The notes under the pieces: model-generated
Told to the model about the DNA's origin: nothing
Seen by the model: the letters and a program-made list of their open reading frames with translations, nothing else
Databases searched by the model: none
Assembly (NCBI GenBank): GCA_910587955.1
Contig: CAJUNN010000028.1
Span: forward strand, 1-35,718
Origin: an uncultured Lachnospiraceae bacterium
GTDB taxonomy: Bacteria; Bacillota; Clostridia; Lachnospirales; Lachnospiraceae
Length of the DNA stretch: 35,718 nt
Reading direction: 5' to 3'
Made by a program: the position numbers and the translations under genes
Shown here: positions 24,201 through 32,229 of the stretch, piece after piece
How the letters are laid out: each line of letters opens with the position of its first letter
Position numbering within the stretch: the stretch's first letter is position 1

Positions 24201-27200
24201 ATAATAAAGTTCCGCCATGCTTCCTTCCGCCAGCCCGGTCATCTCAATCGCGAGGCTTGCCACATAATTTTTATTGGGCATAGTCAGCGCAGCCGGAGAC
24301 GCTTTGGAAAGTTCCGCTGCCTCCCATTTTATCTGAATGGTATAATCCCGCTTCGTTTTCAGGCTATTGATCTCTGCCACCGCTTCTGCGAACGTTCGGA
24401 ACGGAATCTCTGTCTTATTTCCGTCCGGGCCGTAAACCAGCTTCACGCCTGCGCGCAGTGTATCGTCAAACCAGACCAGATAACCGTCTTTCTTGCTCAT
24501 ATTGCCCCAGCTATGAAGTGTCTGGGTGTTGCCCATGCTGTCTGTGCCTGTCTTTTTAAAGTAATAGCCCTTGAAATTTTCCGGCTTTGCGTATGGCATT
24601 TTCGCCAGGCGAACCCCTTCCGCGCGTATCTGTGCGGCCTCATCAGCCGTGAAATCCAATGCGGAGTAAGAAGTCACTTTGTTTACTGTGACTTTCTCTT
24701 TCAATACAATTTCAATCTTTCCGTTCCGGATATCGGTCTGCCCGCCGACTGTAATTTGAGGATTGACAGCCGTGAGATTCTGAGCGCTGTCCCTCTTTAC
24801 AGCCGCAAGCCCCGTCAGCCGGCCGTTATCTTCCGACCACAGGCCGCCTACATTCACTTCTCCGTGAACTTCAATTTCAGAGTCTCCATTCAAAACCAGA
24901 ACGGAAGAAGCATTTCCCTTTACGGAAGAGAACACTGCACCAGCCTCATTGGAAAATGTGAGGCGCATCCCGTTTACCTTGACGGCACTCTCATAATCTG
25001 CGCCGTTCTTTTTCGCTTTCAGCACAATACCGGAAAACTCCAGAGGAGTCGTCAGGTTCAAATCTCCTGTATAAGTGAGAACATTTTTCCTTGTCTCTCC
25101 GTTTCCGTCCCGCATTTCAGTTCCGCGGATTACAAGCCCGGCGGATTTTCCAGGCATGGTAAGGCCCTGCTCAATATCCACATCGTCCAGGATGTGCACA
25201 ATATAGGTCATATTCGGATTGGAAAGGTTCGACAGGTAGGCCATAGCGTCCGACCAACGGATAAAGCTCTCCAGCCGTTCTTCTTCCCCGTTCATCTTCC
25301 GGGCAGAAATCACAATCCATTCTCTTCCCACCCGGACATTAGAACCAATCTGATAGACCTTGGTATACAAAGAATCCGGATCGGCCTGCCGCACACTCAC
25401 ATACCAGGTGGGGAAAGCCGAAGCCTTCGTGGTAAACAGGCAGGTCTGGGGGGCTATCTCCTGCGCTGGAAACATCCCTTCTGCCAGTGCTTTTGCCGTT
25501 GTGCCAGAAGCTTTCAGCTCCGCTCTTAAGTTATTAAACTCCTCTTCGGGAACGGAAATCTCTGCAAACTCCAGACCTGTGCTTTCCTCCGGCAAATCAG
25601 CCGCCTGGGTTATCTTCCCTTCCAGAGCCGTGCTGCATCCTTCATTCTGATAGAAATATGCTCCGCCAAGTTCCGCATTGTATAAAACTGCCCGATCTCT
25701 TACCACCATCACGGAACTCTCTTCCAGACGGCACTTTCCTTTGCTGCTCTGATTAAAAGTATTGCAGATCAGCAGCGCTTTCTCTTTGGCATTCACAAAA
25801 TCCTTCATGCTGCTGATCGTATGGAATTTTACCAGCCGTTCGTTGTAGAGGGTTCCCTCCTGCATCTGCAGGCTGTACCCGGACAGAGTCCCATAGTTTT
25901 CAATAGTATAACATTTCTCTTTGGCCTCATTTCCATAGGCTTTCTTTACTGCTACCACGGCGCCCAAACTGCCCGTCTCTCCAATCCGCAGTTTGGTGTT
26001 AGACATGGTGAACATACCGTCCGCCTCGCATCTGCCGTCAATCACCGCAGTAACTCCAGTCAGGTTTGCATCTGTCTGCATAACCGCAGCTCCCTGGCTC
26101 ACTTGATATCTTTCAGTCAGCGTTACCTTGTGCAGCGACCACTGGCCGTCTTCTACACAAAGTCCTTTGGCCGATACATTTCCCATACGGAGCGTTTTTC
26201 CATAATCTTCCCCGGCAGGTTCTCCTGTTTCCAGAACCACCAAGCCCTTAGGAACCACAATCTCAACTCCGCCGCTTATGAGCCTAGGCCGGAGGCCGTC
26301 TTCATCAGGTTCCACCGGTTCTCCCAGGGCATTTACCCAGGTTACGTCTCCTGACAAAGCCTCCACCCGGAAAGCCGCTTCCTCTCCATAAGTCCCCGTC
26401 AGGTTCAGTTTTGATACCTTTGCCGCTACAGAGTTATCAAGCAGCAGTCCTTCCTGCAGTGTCACCCGGGCAGCCGTACTCAGCGTAAACCCTCTAAAAT
26501 CCAGAGCTGCCAGAAGCTGCCCTTCCTTGGTCCCTTCCTCGGTCTCCAGGACGGTTCCATCCTCGGAACGGATCTTCTTCACATCCGAATCCAGATCCAG
26601 TTTCTCCACACATACCGGAAGGGTCAGGTTCTTTGTCAAAACTGCATCGCCCAGGAAGACAAACGCGTATTCGCCTTTCTGACTCCCAAAGTCTTTTGCA
26701 ATCCCCTCCACAGCCGCATCTACGGAAATATATTTCTGTGATTTCACGATCCCTGTCTGGTCTTTCAGGCTCACCTCTACCACAACGCCCTTGACCTTCA
26801 GCACATTCCCCTCCCGCACGGGGCTTAACTCCCGGCCGTAGGGATCTTTGGGAATCCGGAAATATCCCGTGGGAACTACATTTTCTCTTGCGGTTATGGT
26901 CACCAGACTGTCTTCCGGCATAAAGGCATCCGATTCCCCCCAGCCGGAGGAGCCTTCTGTCATCTTTGTTCTTGTAATTTCAACTGCATAGTCTGCATTC
27001 TCCGCCTTTTCCAGCGTTCCCTTGAAACTCGCCGTGCCCGTGCTTGCTGTTTCCCCCTCTGCACTCTGCACTTTTATGAGGTTCAGATAGAAAATCCCAT
27101 GTTCCACCTTTACGCCGTTAAAAGTGACACTGCCCTTTATATGCAGGGTATTTCCGCCCTTCACTGTGGTCTGTCCGCTTACGGTAAGGTTGCCTGCAAC

Positions 27201-30200
27201 CATATCCGTCCTTTGGTACTTGAGCGTTTCCGCCGTAATTTTGCCCTCCAGCACTACATTTGCGGAAGTTTCCGGCACAGTCAATGCGCCAACAGCCAGA
27301 TTGGAATCCGCCTCCACAGTCACATTTTTACCTATTGTAATATCCGGCGTCCCGGTAATGCTCACACTTTTCAGCGTCATAGATTTGCTCCGGGAGCTAT
27401 CTCCCAAATACAGCTTCTGCCCGGCAGCGGCTTTCATGCTTCCTTTTCCGCTGCTTCCGCCATAGAGATCTGCACGGATCCGAACCTCTTCATTTCCCGC
27501 AAATGCAGGCACCGTCAGAGTCCGGCCGTTCAGGTTCACGGTACAGTCAATCTCTTCCGGGAAATCCAGCTCATCAGCCGCTTTCAGGGTAAGACCGCCC
27601 AGCAGATCGATCCGGTAGGTTCCGCCGGCCTCCATAGCCTCCCTGGCCTCCGCCAGGGTTTTATATGTACCAATCCGCTCTCCCTGACTTTCCTGGTCCG
27701 TAATCCGGTAAAGACGTACGATCTTGGAATCCGCCGGGTCGAAATCCGTTTCCGAAATCCGGCTGGTTACATTCTTCGTATATTCGGGTCTCTGATACAT
27801 TTCCTGCCAGGTGGCATGGCTGAAATTCAGGGAACCTTTCAGCAAAGCTCCTGAAGTGGGATCCGTGTAATAGTACTTTCCATCAATCTCTACAATGTTG
27901 TAACCATGGGCATTGGTGTCAATCCCCATCAAAATCCGGTTGGAAATGCCAAACTCCCGCAGCATCCGGTACAGCAAAAGAGAATAGCCCTCACAAGTGG
28001 CCTTTTTATTGAAAAGAGCGCTGTAGGCAGAATGATATCTGGGATCCGGCGTCCCAATATAAGATACATTTTTCCGGATCCAGTCCATGCAGGCTTTCAC
28101 AATATCGTATTCTGTGGCATCGTGATAGGGATACAAGGCACCCGCGGGTTTCCAGATCAGCTCTTCCAGCCTTTCTCCTACCTTCTGGTCCTGATTGTCA
28201 TTATCCCAATAGGTTACATCTATGGCATAAATCTCATACTGGGTTCCCTGATAGCTCATGGAATTTAAGGGCCCGTAGTTCAGGCTTGCCATGGAATGAA
28301 ACAGATAATCTCCCTCCCAGGATTTCATGCCTTCCCTGTCTTTATAAAAATCCAGCACGTCGCGCTCCATATCCCAGGGTATTTCTTCCTCCCACTCTGT
28401 CCAGGTGTCCATCGGAACGCAAAAGGTAATCCGCCCGATCCGGTTTACCATGGCATCGCGGACATACTGATTCAGTTTTTCCCGATCCGTATAAAGATTC
28501 CTCACCGGAGATTCTATCGGCGGATACGTAACTCCCGCTTCTGCTTCTTCCACCCGGACAGGCACGAAAACCTGAAAGCTGTAGGAATCATCGCCTATTT
28601 TTCCGCTGCAATTCAAACGCAGATGCCGCTCTTCGCCGCCGGTAGCCAAGCGCCCCGCAACGCCTCCCAAAAACGGCCTCGCCAAATCCTCATACCAGAC
28701 AGCTGCATAGGTTTCCTCCTCATCCTTCATGAAAGAAACGGAGTCTTCGCCTACGTTCTCCAGATCGTATACCATCTCCCATTCCAGCCAGCTTACTTTG
28801 GACAAATCATCCACGCGTTCCTTTTGGCCGTTGTAACGCTCCAGTTCCAGGTACAGCTTCTTCAGCTCTCCCTCGTGGATATCAACGGACGTAACCGGAT
28901 TCCCGTCCTCATCCAGCAAGTGAAGCTCTTTGAAACGCTCCGGATCAACATCCTGAGGCATCCCCTGATTGGTTACCACGTCACTCCACGGTCCCATAAC
29001 CCAATAGGAGTCTTCCGCCGCTACTTTATAATAGAGATCCGGATTCTTTTCGTCCATCCCCCATATATCCGTATCCGTATACTGGGTCTCATGGCGGGAA
29101 GAATCTACGGCGCATCTCCCAAGTTCCCAAAACGGCCCCTCCGGACTATCCGCACGATAGATGACATACCCGCCTGCCCCGGATACCGGATCCCATTCTA
29201 ATACAATCTTTCCTTTCTTATGGCTTGTAATCCGCACATTGGGTGCGGCAATATCAGAGCTCAGATATTCATGTTCACGGATCTGACTTATCAAATACAG
29301 GACAAGTGAATTCGTGGCATATTGAGGCACCATTTCCGGGGTAATCACAAAATAATCCACAATCTGGTTATTCTGATCAATCACAAAATACGCCACATTT
29401 TTCGGATTATACTCGATCTCCGCTCCTACCTGGGCGCAATAAGCCAGAAAGGCATTTTTTACATTCTCTCCGCCGGTGTCGTAGCAGTAGGTCAGCGCGG
29501 AGGACCCGCTGCTGACAGCATTTGCTTTTTCTACTGCATTCCGTTTGCTGACAATGGTAGAACGGGCTTGTTTCGAAGTATCCAGAATGATTGTTTCTAC
29601 ATACTTTTTCCCCCGGAATAAACGCTGCTGATAGAACGCTTCCTGATAGCTTGTGTTCATGGGAACAAACGCAAGGATTTTTAATTTATCCTTACTGGTA
29701 TTCTTACTGCCGATCGTTCCGCCGTCAACTGTATTCCAGGTATAATTCAAATTGGGCGCCGTATTTCCCTGTGGTTTTACAATTCCGCTGTCGCCGGCAG
29801 CCAATCCGTATTTATCTTTGAGAATCAAGCGGAAATAACAGATTTCGTCTCCGTCTCCGGTGATCCCCCATGTTATGAAACCTTCATCCGTCATCCCTTG
29901 ATCCGGAGAATCGGCAAAAGAGCCCGTGTAGCTCTTGCAGTCTTTTGACCGGACCTTCTCCTCATCCGGATCGTAATACACGGTATACTCTGCTATCCCG
30001 GCCCCCTTCTCCCATTCAAATCTGGCTTTTCCCTCCTCATCCTTCCGGAAGGTCACAAAACGCGAAATCTCCGGACGGAGATACTGCTTCTCATTAATTG
30101 CATTTACCAGATTATCTACAAGCGTTCTGCTTCCTGCACTGCTGGTGGATTGAGAATCCGAATAAACCACCTTATTCCTGGAATTAATCAGAAAGCATGC

Positions 30201-32228
30201 CATATAGCTGCTTCCGATGTCCGCAGTATATTCCTCCATACCGGTCAGAGCCCGATACTTTTTGTAAGCCTGTAAAATAGGATTCTTCTCTTCCAGCGCT
30301 TTATAGTAAGCATCATAATCTATACTCCCGTTTTCACCACGGTAATCTTCCTCATCTATCTCTGTCTCTTTATAATAGCAGTAAGTAATCGGCGCATCCG
30401 GATGCTCTGACATATCATAAGACGGAAGATTCTTCCGGATCTCTTCCGGATCCTGTCCCTGAGTATCCAGAACAACCACATCCAAATACTTATTATCACG
30501 GAAGAGCGGATTTACATAAAACGAAGACAAATAAGAATACGCCCACTGGGGAGCAAAGACCAGCAGCTTCATACGGCCCTTCTCAGGAGCGGAACTGTCT
30601 GCCGTACCGCCGTCTATGGTATTCCATGTGTCAACCGTATTTTCCGGTCCCAAGGGGCTTTCCGGAAGAGCCACGGTTTTTCTCACAGGAATTTTGTTGG
30701 GAGCCTGGGACACAGCCAGACGCAGTTCTTTTCCCCGTACACAACTGCCGTAGAGATATCCGTCTCTCTCTTCATAGGCATAGATAAGTTCCCCTTTCCC
30801 ATCAGAAAGAGAAATCCGGTAAATAGAGTCTTTGTCATTGCAGTACAGATAGCTGCCGGATCGGGATAAGCCTGTAAAAATCCCATTCCAATATCCGCTG
30901 CCTTCCCAGACAGGCCATATGGTATTTTCTAATACATATACCCTCTCCTCACTGCCTTCACCGGAACGTTTCCGGATTTGGCCCGTGCTTGACATGTAAT
31001 AACAGGCATCTCCTTCAAAAAATACCGCTGTTGTAAGGCCGTTCCAAAACTGCCCCGACGCATAGCTGTCATCCGTACAGGTGACTCCTTCAATCCCAGT
31101 AACCCAATCGTGGTGTCCTGTTTCCGTAATTCCTTCATCACTGCGCAGGAAATTACTATGTCCTACTCTTCCTGCAAGATCCGGGGTCGGATCATCCCAG
31201 GTGGTATCTATATGATACCAGTTATCCCCCAGTTCTATCAGGTTCCAGATATGATTCATAGCATCACTGGTGGCATAGGAAACAGAAATCCCGGCCCGCT
31301 GAAGCAGCTCCGTATAAGCCAGGGTATACCCCTGGCACACAGCCTCCCCGTCCACCAGGGCATTGTAGGCATTGTAATTCTGATAATTTCCCTGTCCGTC
31401 ATTTTCATAGGCGCAGGAAAGTACCAGATAGTCATGAAGGGCAAGGGCTTTTTCCACATCATCCATCTGGCCGTTGATCGATTCCAGCGCTTCGTTTACA
31501 GCCGCCTCGTACCTGGCCGAAGATGCTTCATCATACTGTTCCAAATACTCCGGGACCACCTTTACGACAGTCCCCGCCTGGTTATAGTAATATCTATATG
31601 CACCGGCCACATAAAACAGGCTTGGATTGTTATTGATGATTCGGCTATATATGGGTTTTAGCTGAGCCGCCGTCAATCCGTAACTGCTGATATCAATTTC
31701 CGTTTCCCGGTTCTTCAATCCGTTTACAATAACATTTTCCGCCGCAGCCGCAGAAAACAGCGCAATCCCGCCGTCCTCCGCGTCCTGCAGTATGCCGCTG
31801 CCTCCTGACTGCAGAATGTATTCGCTGGCATCCGTCTCAGCGGATTGCAGCTGATTGTCATTCCCGGCGGGAACAGGCGGCACCTCATCTGTCTCCTCCT
31901 CTATCTCCAAATCTTCCGGTGTCTTCGTTTCCTCCTGCCCGCCGGAACCCTCCGGTGTTTCCGTTTCCTCCGTATCGGTGTCCGCAGGCGGGGCCGCATC
32001 CGGCGTCTCCGGCTGCTGTTCCGTTTCGGAAGGCTCCTGCACATCTTGCCCTGGTACGGTTTCAGGAGCTTCCTCCAAGTCTGAAACCACCCCCCCTACC
32101 TCGGAATTTTCATCCAAAATTATATTTTCCTGTCCGCTGTTCTCCGGCATCTCCGCCGCCAGCGCAGGGACGGCATCTCCAAACACCATGGCCGCCGCAA
32201 GAGCAAATGCTAAAATCCGCTTTCTCAT
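18297..32228 (-). CDS. giant secreted multidomain protein: two transglutaminase-like, two thioredoxin-like, Fn3-like and beta-repeat modules
   Basis: This single open frame encodes 4643 residues. The ATG at 32228 has AAGGAG 10 bases upstream. Order: signal peptide (FALAAAMVFGDAVPALAA); Glu/Pro-rich linker (about 30-130); transglutaminase-like domain with C298, H326 and D341; a small propeller-like part; two copies of [TWNTxDGGT - thioredoxin-like - Fn3-like] at about 533-805 and 831-1085; a second transglutaminase-like domain with C1412, H1441 and D1456; then to the end about nine divergent beta-rich modules of 300-400 residues (starting near 1526, 1823, 2323, 2611, 3028, 3344, 3683, 4004, 4338). 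Each module opens with a W/T-xxA-xxIN helix, then YTxxLL, LxLPxK and strand ladders (NLTLENLxL), suggesting beta-helix or solenoid folding. No LPxTG motif or other anchor was seen. Probably a surface or released protein; its substrate is unknown. Confidence 0.9.
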   Translation of the reverse strand: MRKRILAFALAAAMVFGDAVPALAAEMPENSGQENIILDENSEVGGVVSDLEEAPETVPGQDVQEPSETEQQPETPDAAPPADTDTEETETPEGSGGQEETKTPEDLEIEEETDEVPPVPAGNDNQLQSAETDASEYILQSGGSGILQDAEDGGIALFSAAAAENVIVNGLKNRETEIDISSYGLTAAQLKPIYSRIINNNPSLFYVAGAYRYYYNQAGTVVKVVPEYLEQYDEASSARYEAAVNEALESINGQMDDVEKALALHDYLVLSCAYENDGQGNYQNYNAYNALVDGEAVCQGYTLAYTELLQRAGISVSYATSDAMNHIWNLIELGDNWYHIDTTWDDPTPDLAGRVGHSNFLRSDEGITETGHHDWVTGIEGVTCTDDSYASGQFWNGLTTAVFFEGDACYYMSSTGQIRKRSGEGSEERVYVLENTIWPVWEGSGYWNGIFTGLSRSGSYLYCNDKDSIYRISLSDGKGELIYAYEERDGYLYGSCVRGKELRLAVSQAPNKIPVRKTVALPESPLGPENTVDTWNTIDGGTADSSAPEKGRMKLLVFAPQWAYSYLSSFYVNPLFRDNKYLDVVVLDTQGQDPEEIRKNLPSYDMSEHPDAPITYCYYKETEIDEEDYRGENGSIDYDAYYKALEEKNPILQAYKKYRALTGMEEYTADIGSSYMACFLINSRNKVVYSDSQSTSSAGSRTLVDNLVNAINEKQYLRPEISRFVTFRKDEEGKARFEWEKGAGIAEYTVYYDPDEEKVRSKDCKSYTGSFADSPDQGMTDEGFITWGITGDGDEICYFRLILKDKYGLAAGDSGIVKPQGNTAPNLNYTWNTVDGGTIGSKNTSKDKLKILAFVPMNTSYQEAFYQQRLFRGKKYVETIILDTSKQARSTIVSKRNAVEKANAVSSGSSALTYCYDTGGENVKNAFLAYCAQVGAEIEYNPKNVAYFVIDQNNQIVDYFVITPEMVPQYATNSLVLYLISQIREHEYLSSDIAAPNVRITSHKKGKIVLEWDPVSGAGGYVIYRADSPEGPFWELGRCAVDSSRHETQYTDTDIWGMDEKNPDLYYKVAAEDSYWVMGPWSDVVTNQGMPQDVDPERFKELHLLDEDGNPVTSVDIHEGELKKLYLELERYNGQKERVDDLSKVSWLEWEMVYDLENVGEDSVSFMKDEEETYAAVWYEDLARPFLGGVAGRLATGGEERHLRLNCSGKIGDDSYSFQVFVPVRVEEAEAGVTYPPIESPVRNLYTDREKLNQYVRDAMVNRIGRITFCVPMDTWTEWEEEIPWDMERDVLDFYKDREGMKSWEGDYLFHSMASLNYGPLNSMSYQGTQYEIYAIDVTYWDNDNQDQKVGERLEELIWKPAGALYPYHDATEYDIVKACMDWIRKNVSYIGTPDPRYHSAYSALFNKKATCEGYSLLLYRMLREFGISNRILMGIDTNAHGYNIVEIDGKYYYTDPTSGALLKGSLNFSHATWQEMYQRPEYTKNVTSRISETDFDPADSKIVRLYRITDQESQGERIGTYKTLAEAREAMEAGGTYRIDLLGGLTLKAADELDFPEEIDCTVNLNGRTLTVPAFAGNEEVRIRADLYGGSSGKGSMKAAAGQKLYLGDSSRSKSMTLKSVSITGTPDITIGKNVTVEADSNLAVGALTVPETSANVVLEGKITAETLKYQRTDMVAGNLTVSGQTTVKGGNTLHIKGSVTFNGVKVEHGIFYLNLIKVQSAEGETASTGTASFKGTLEKAENADYAVEITRTKMTEGSSGWGESDAFMPEDSLVTITARENVVPTGYFRIPKDPYGRELSPVREGNVLKVKGVVVEVSLKDQTGIVKSQKYISVDAAVEGIAKDFGSQKGEYAFVFLGDAVLTKNLTLPVCVEKLDLDSDVKKIRSEDGTVLETEEGTKEGQLLAALDFRGFTLSTAARVTLQEGLLLDNSVAAKVSKLNLTGTYGEEAAFRVEALSGDVTWVNALGEPVEPDEDGLRPRLISGGVEIVVPKGLVVLETGEPAGEDYGKTLRMGNVSAKGLCVEDGQWSLHKVTLTERYQVSQGAAVMQTDANLTGVTAVIDGRCEADGMFTMSNTKLRIGETGSLGAVVAVKKAYGNEAKEKCYTIENYGTLSGYSLQMQEGTLYNERLVKFHTISSMKDFVNAKEKALLICNTFNQSSKGKCRLEESSVMVVRDRAVLYNAELGGAYFYQNEGCSTALEGKITQAADLPEESTGLEFAEISVPEEEFNNLRAELKASGTTAKALAEGMFPAQEIAPQTCLFTTKASAFPTWYVSVRQADPDSLYTKVYQIGSNVRVGREWIVISARKMNGEEERLESFIRWSDAMAYLSNLSNPNMTYIVHILDDVDIEQGLTMPGKSAGLVIRGTEMRDGNGETRKNVLTYTGDLNLTTPLEFSGIVLKAKKNGADYESAVKVNGMRLTFSNEAGAVFSSVKGNASSVLVLNGDSEIEVHGEVNVGGLWSEDNGRLTGLAAVKRDSAQNLTAVNPQITVGGQTDIRNGKIEIVLKEKVTVNKVTSYSALDFTADEAAQIRAEGVRLAKMPYAKPENFKGYYFKKTGTDSMGNTQTLHSWGNMSKKDGYLVWFDDTLRAGVKLVYGPDGNKTEIPFRTFAEAVAEINSLKTKRDYTIQIKWEAAELSKASPAALTMPNKNYVASLAIEMTGLAEGSMAELYYLNGLSLTSDTVLKNIAFKQMIKSGKTYVPADEQGAGYPSPVSLKTGGFALTIEGNVTFNTPLNLEGGNSGSLGIKPGASLATVTNGLEMPDAGASVIAGSVKKFKSFDVPAGQEIRLVPYGTVTKKEIGYSTAELNVTGMTICGNVFVDGGNAVIRELVLDDGVLAASGEKAGKVTLTNVTLKGAVLSEIYADRDFTISGSLDNQMENAEFYTRQKPMSRNAVQMPYLNITGKVASAEGERITVCVLPNDCSQEEPVLLTDAPKASGQLLTAKTAGIEYFAADPENLIPEGENASGSGKGRLYSPENPDGYMLVKSGSNIYVYGSEQVCVALCRGDASDGNWSNAEIMNYYPGWAEATAALNGLNQTKDTYTLLLLKDVGAENAPLKLALPSKAAKVYVASVQDGRKKIYYQNALSLGTNTEFANVILNPVTAKGQGASLGINAGNYELILKDIQVAGNGSLKDISGKKAGTVILDAGNLRLSGGISGVKSLTVQKSAAVLGNIKVDDLILEGNNVLFTADAAVTVSNIVSRGNGQNTLTFTRTNKDISNLTVSGNIRSEGEKKLRLNMKIPAVPPLIQNIEDYVLTPELLENGAVKADLKDAKKLAVMPKASPSDFEFTLGLTSTSGYGVVVKANKGIYLLDKEAVENTAVELEISGKAERIYCLDYTQAVNEINTLSDGTAEYILHLPEICADTNLTDTNRYGNLALPGNGRAAAVTLAGADSDTYLTFYGKINMSGNLTLKNLVLNPVKSASNEDAADFDISVTGSAKSGASLTLDKVWTWADSRCWENKNLPDEAPELPGGPGHINQISGTKNVTRIRIKNSRLCLKTGVTNADALALESSRLLTCKTSAVNKLSLENGTWDAVGATTITDITGFTGADSYLAGKQDAKKHQSQFTVNGKAAVSEDEPVIVKVIAASGQTAGIEYVDSYKDTELLKAPKEAAGKFKAAWEEKQGSSQTGWVDPGNRIYYKDTANFVLCGDRQEMAVRLTGISGQSDLAETYAKSWQDAVTIINNLNDSKASYTMELLKQEILTGKNGTFGGIVFPSNNKAASLAVHGTNGADKPSIIFSGNLTAYGNVTLENLTLRAMKNLDRNEAAPFTITADGVKNASSLTLQNIDISSAGGALKDIGGKNKAAIVLDSEGLTVSGGISGTPSLTVKKNAAVKGAVKTDKLTLSGGIVFTAEGTVTVTDINNIGGQNTLAYGRTAKNVSNLTVNGKIVNEEGGNLLRLDMKLPEGKEQESYELLLENPRAGVWKAGLNDAKKLAAMPKVSTSDFVFCVNGSEAADGAMTVKAGKGLYLAGEALADRRIELETESGTVTRCLDLTQAVNEINTLSDGTQTYTLYLPGDYEDTNLTDGNPYGAISMPGNGKAKGVTLSGRKETGGAVQSDTPTLTFSGGISASGNLTLEHLILEPVKSASNRTAADFNLSVTGNAKTGGASLTLDDVCTVSDTQWDWDGHRLTTENQTEITGFINQISGTKNVTNVTIQNSRLRLKTGVANIDRLMLGDSRIITCGKSAVNRFSADGSTWDALGVTTITDVVGFAGEGSYLAGKQDIKKLQPQLTVNGRAADTVTVKVIAASKTATEIIYVDSYKDVALLKAPKEAAGRFETDGSTDLVFYKDTANYVQPGAENEMEVKITGVDSAGKDMGETYAKCWQDAVTIINNTNEPKSAYTMELLRTGEIRTGKAGTAYAGLTLPSKTSGVTVRGIRDERGDTVLVYTGTLKPSCKTAFEDLVMTEGALKKNVFTPTYQITLALGNINTAFRNAATLKNPDAGIQEAGADLVVASASASRGVLTLDGEKVYAKGNFTVPNLSVAGETVLMADRAVVLTDISREEGAGNARLVLDTKTTAITRAGQQSVTQLSVKGKIENVEVGIAPQMYNLSKKAYHRLTAYEARAMLAGEAKPDTGKKLANVSKTFADFADVKLLYSYESSWSVVGKESADGQNMEFYVYNSGLYVK
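19190..22230 (-). repeat. internal tandem duplication of about 2.0 kb in the giant gene
   Basis: Modules starting near residues 3344 and 3683 match those near 4004 and 4338 far better than they match the rest. Shared phrases are TQAVNEINTLSDGT, KSASN-x-x-AADF, INQISGTKNVT and YAKxWQDAVTIINN. Aligned sites such as CCGGAGATCTG (21760 and 19753) are offset by 2007 bases, that is 669 codons. The edges given are approximate because the copies have diverged and grade into older repeats. Confidence 0.8.
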
Positions 32229-32229
32229 A

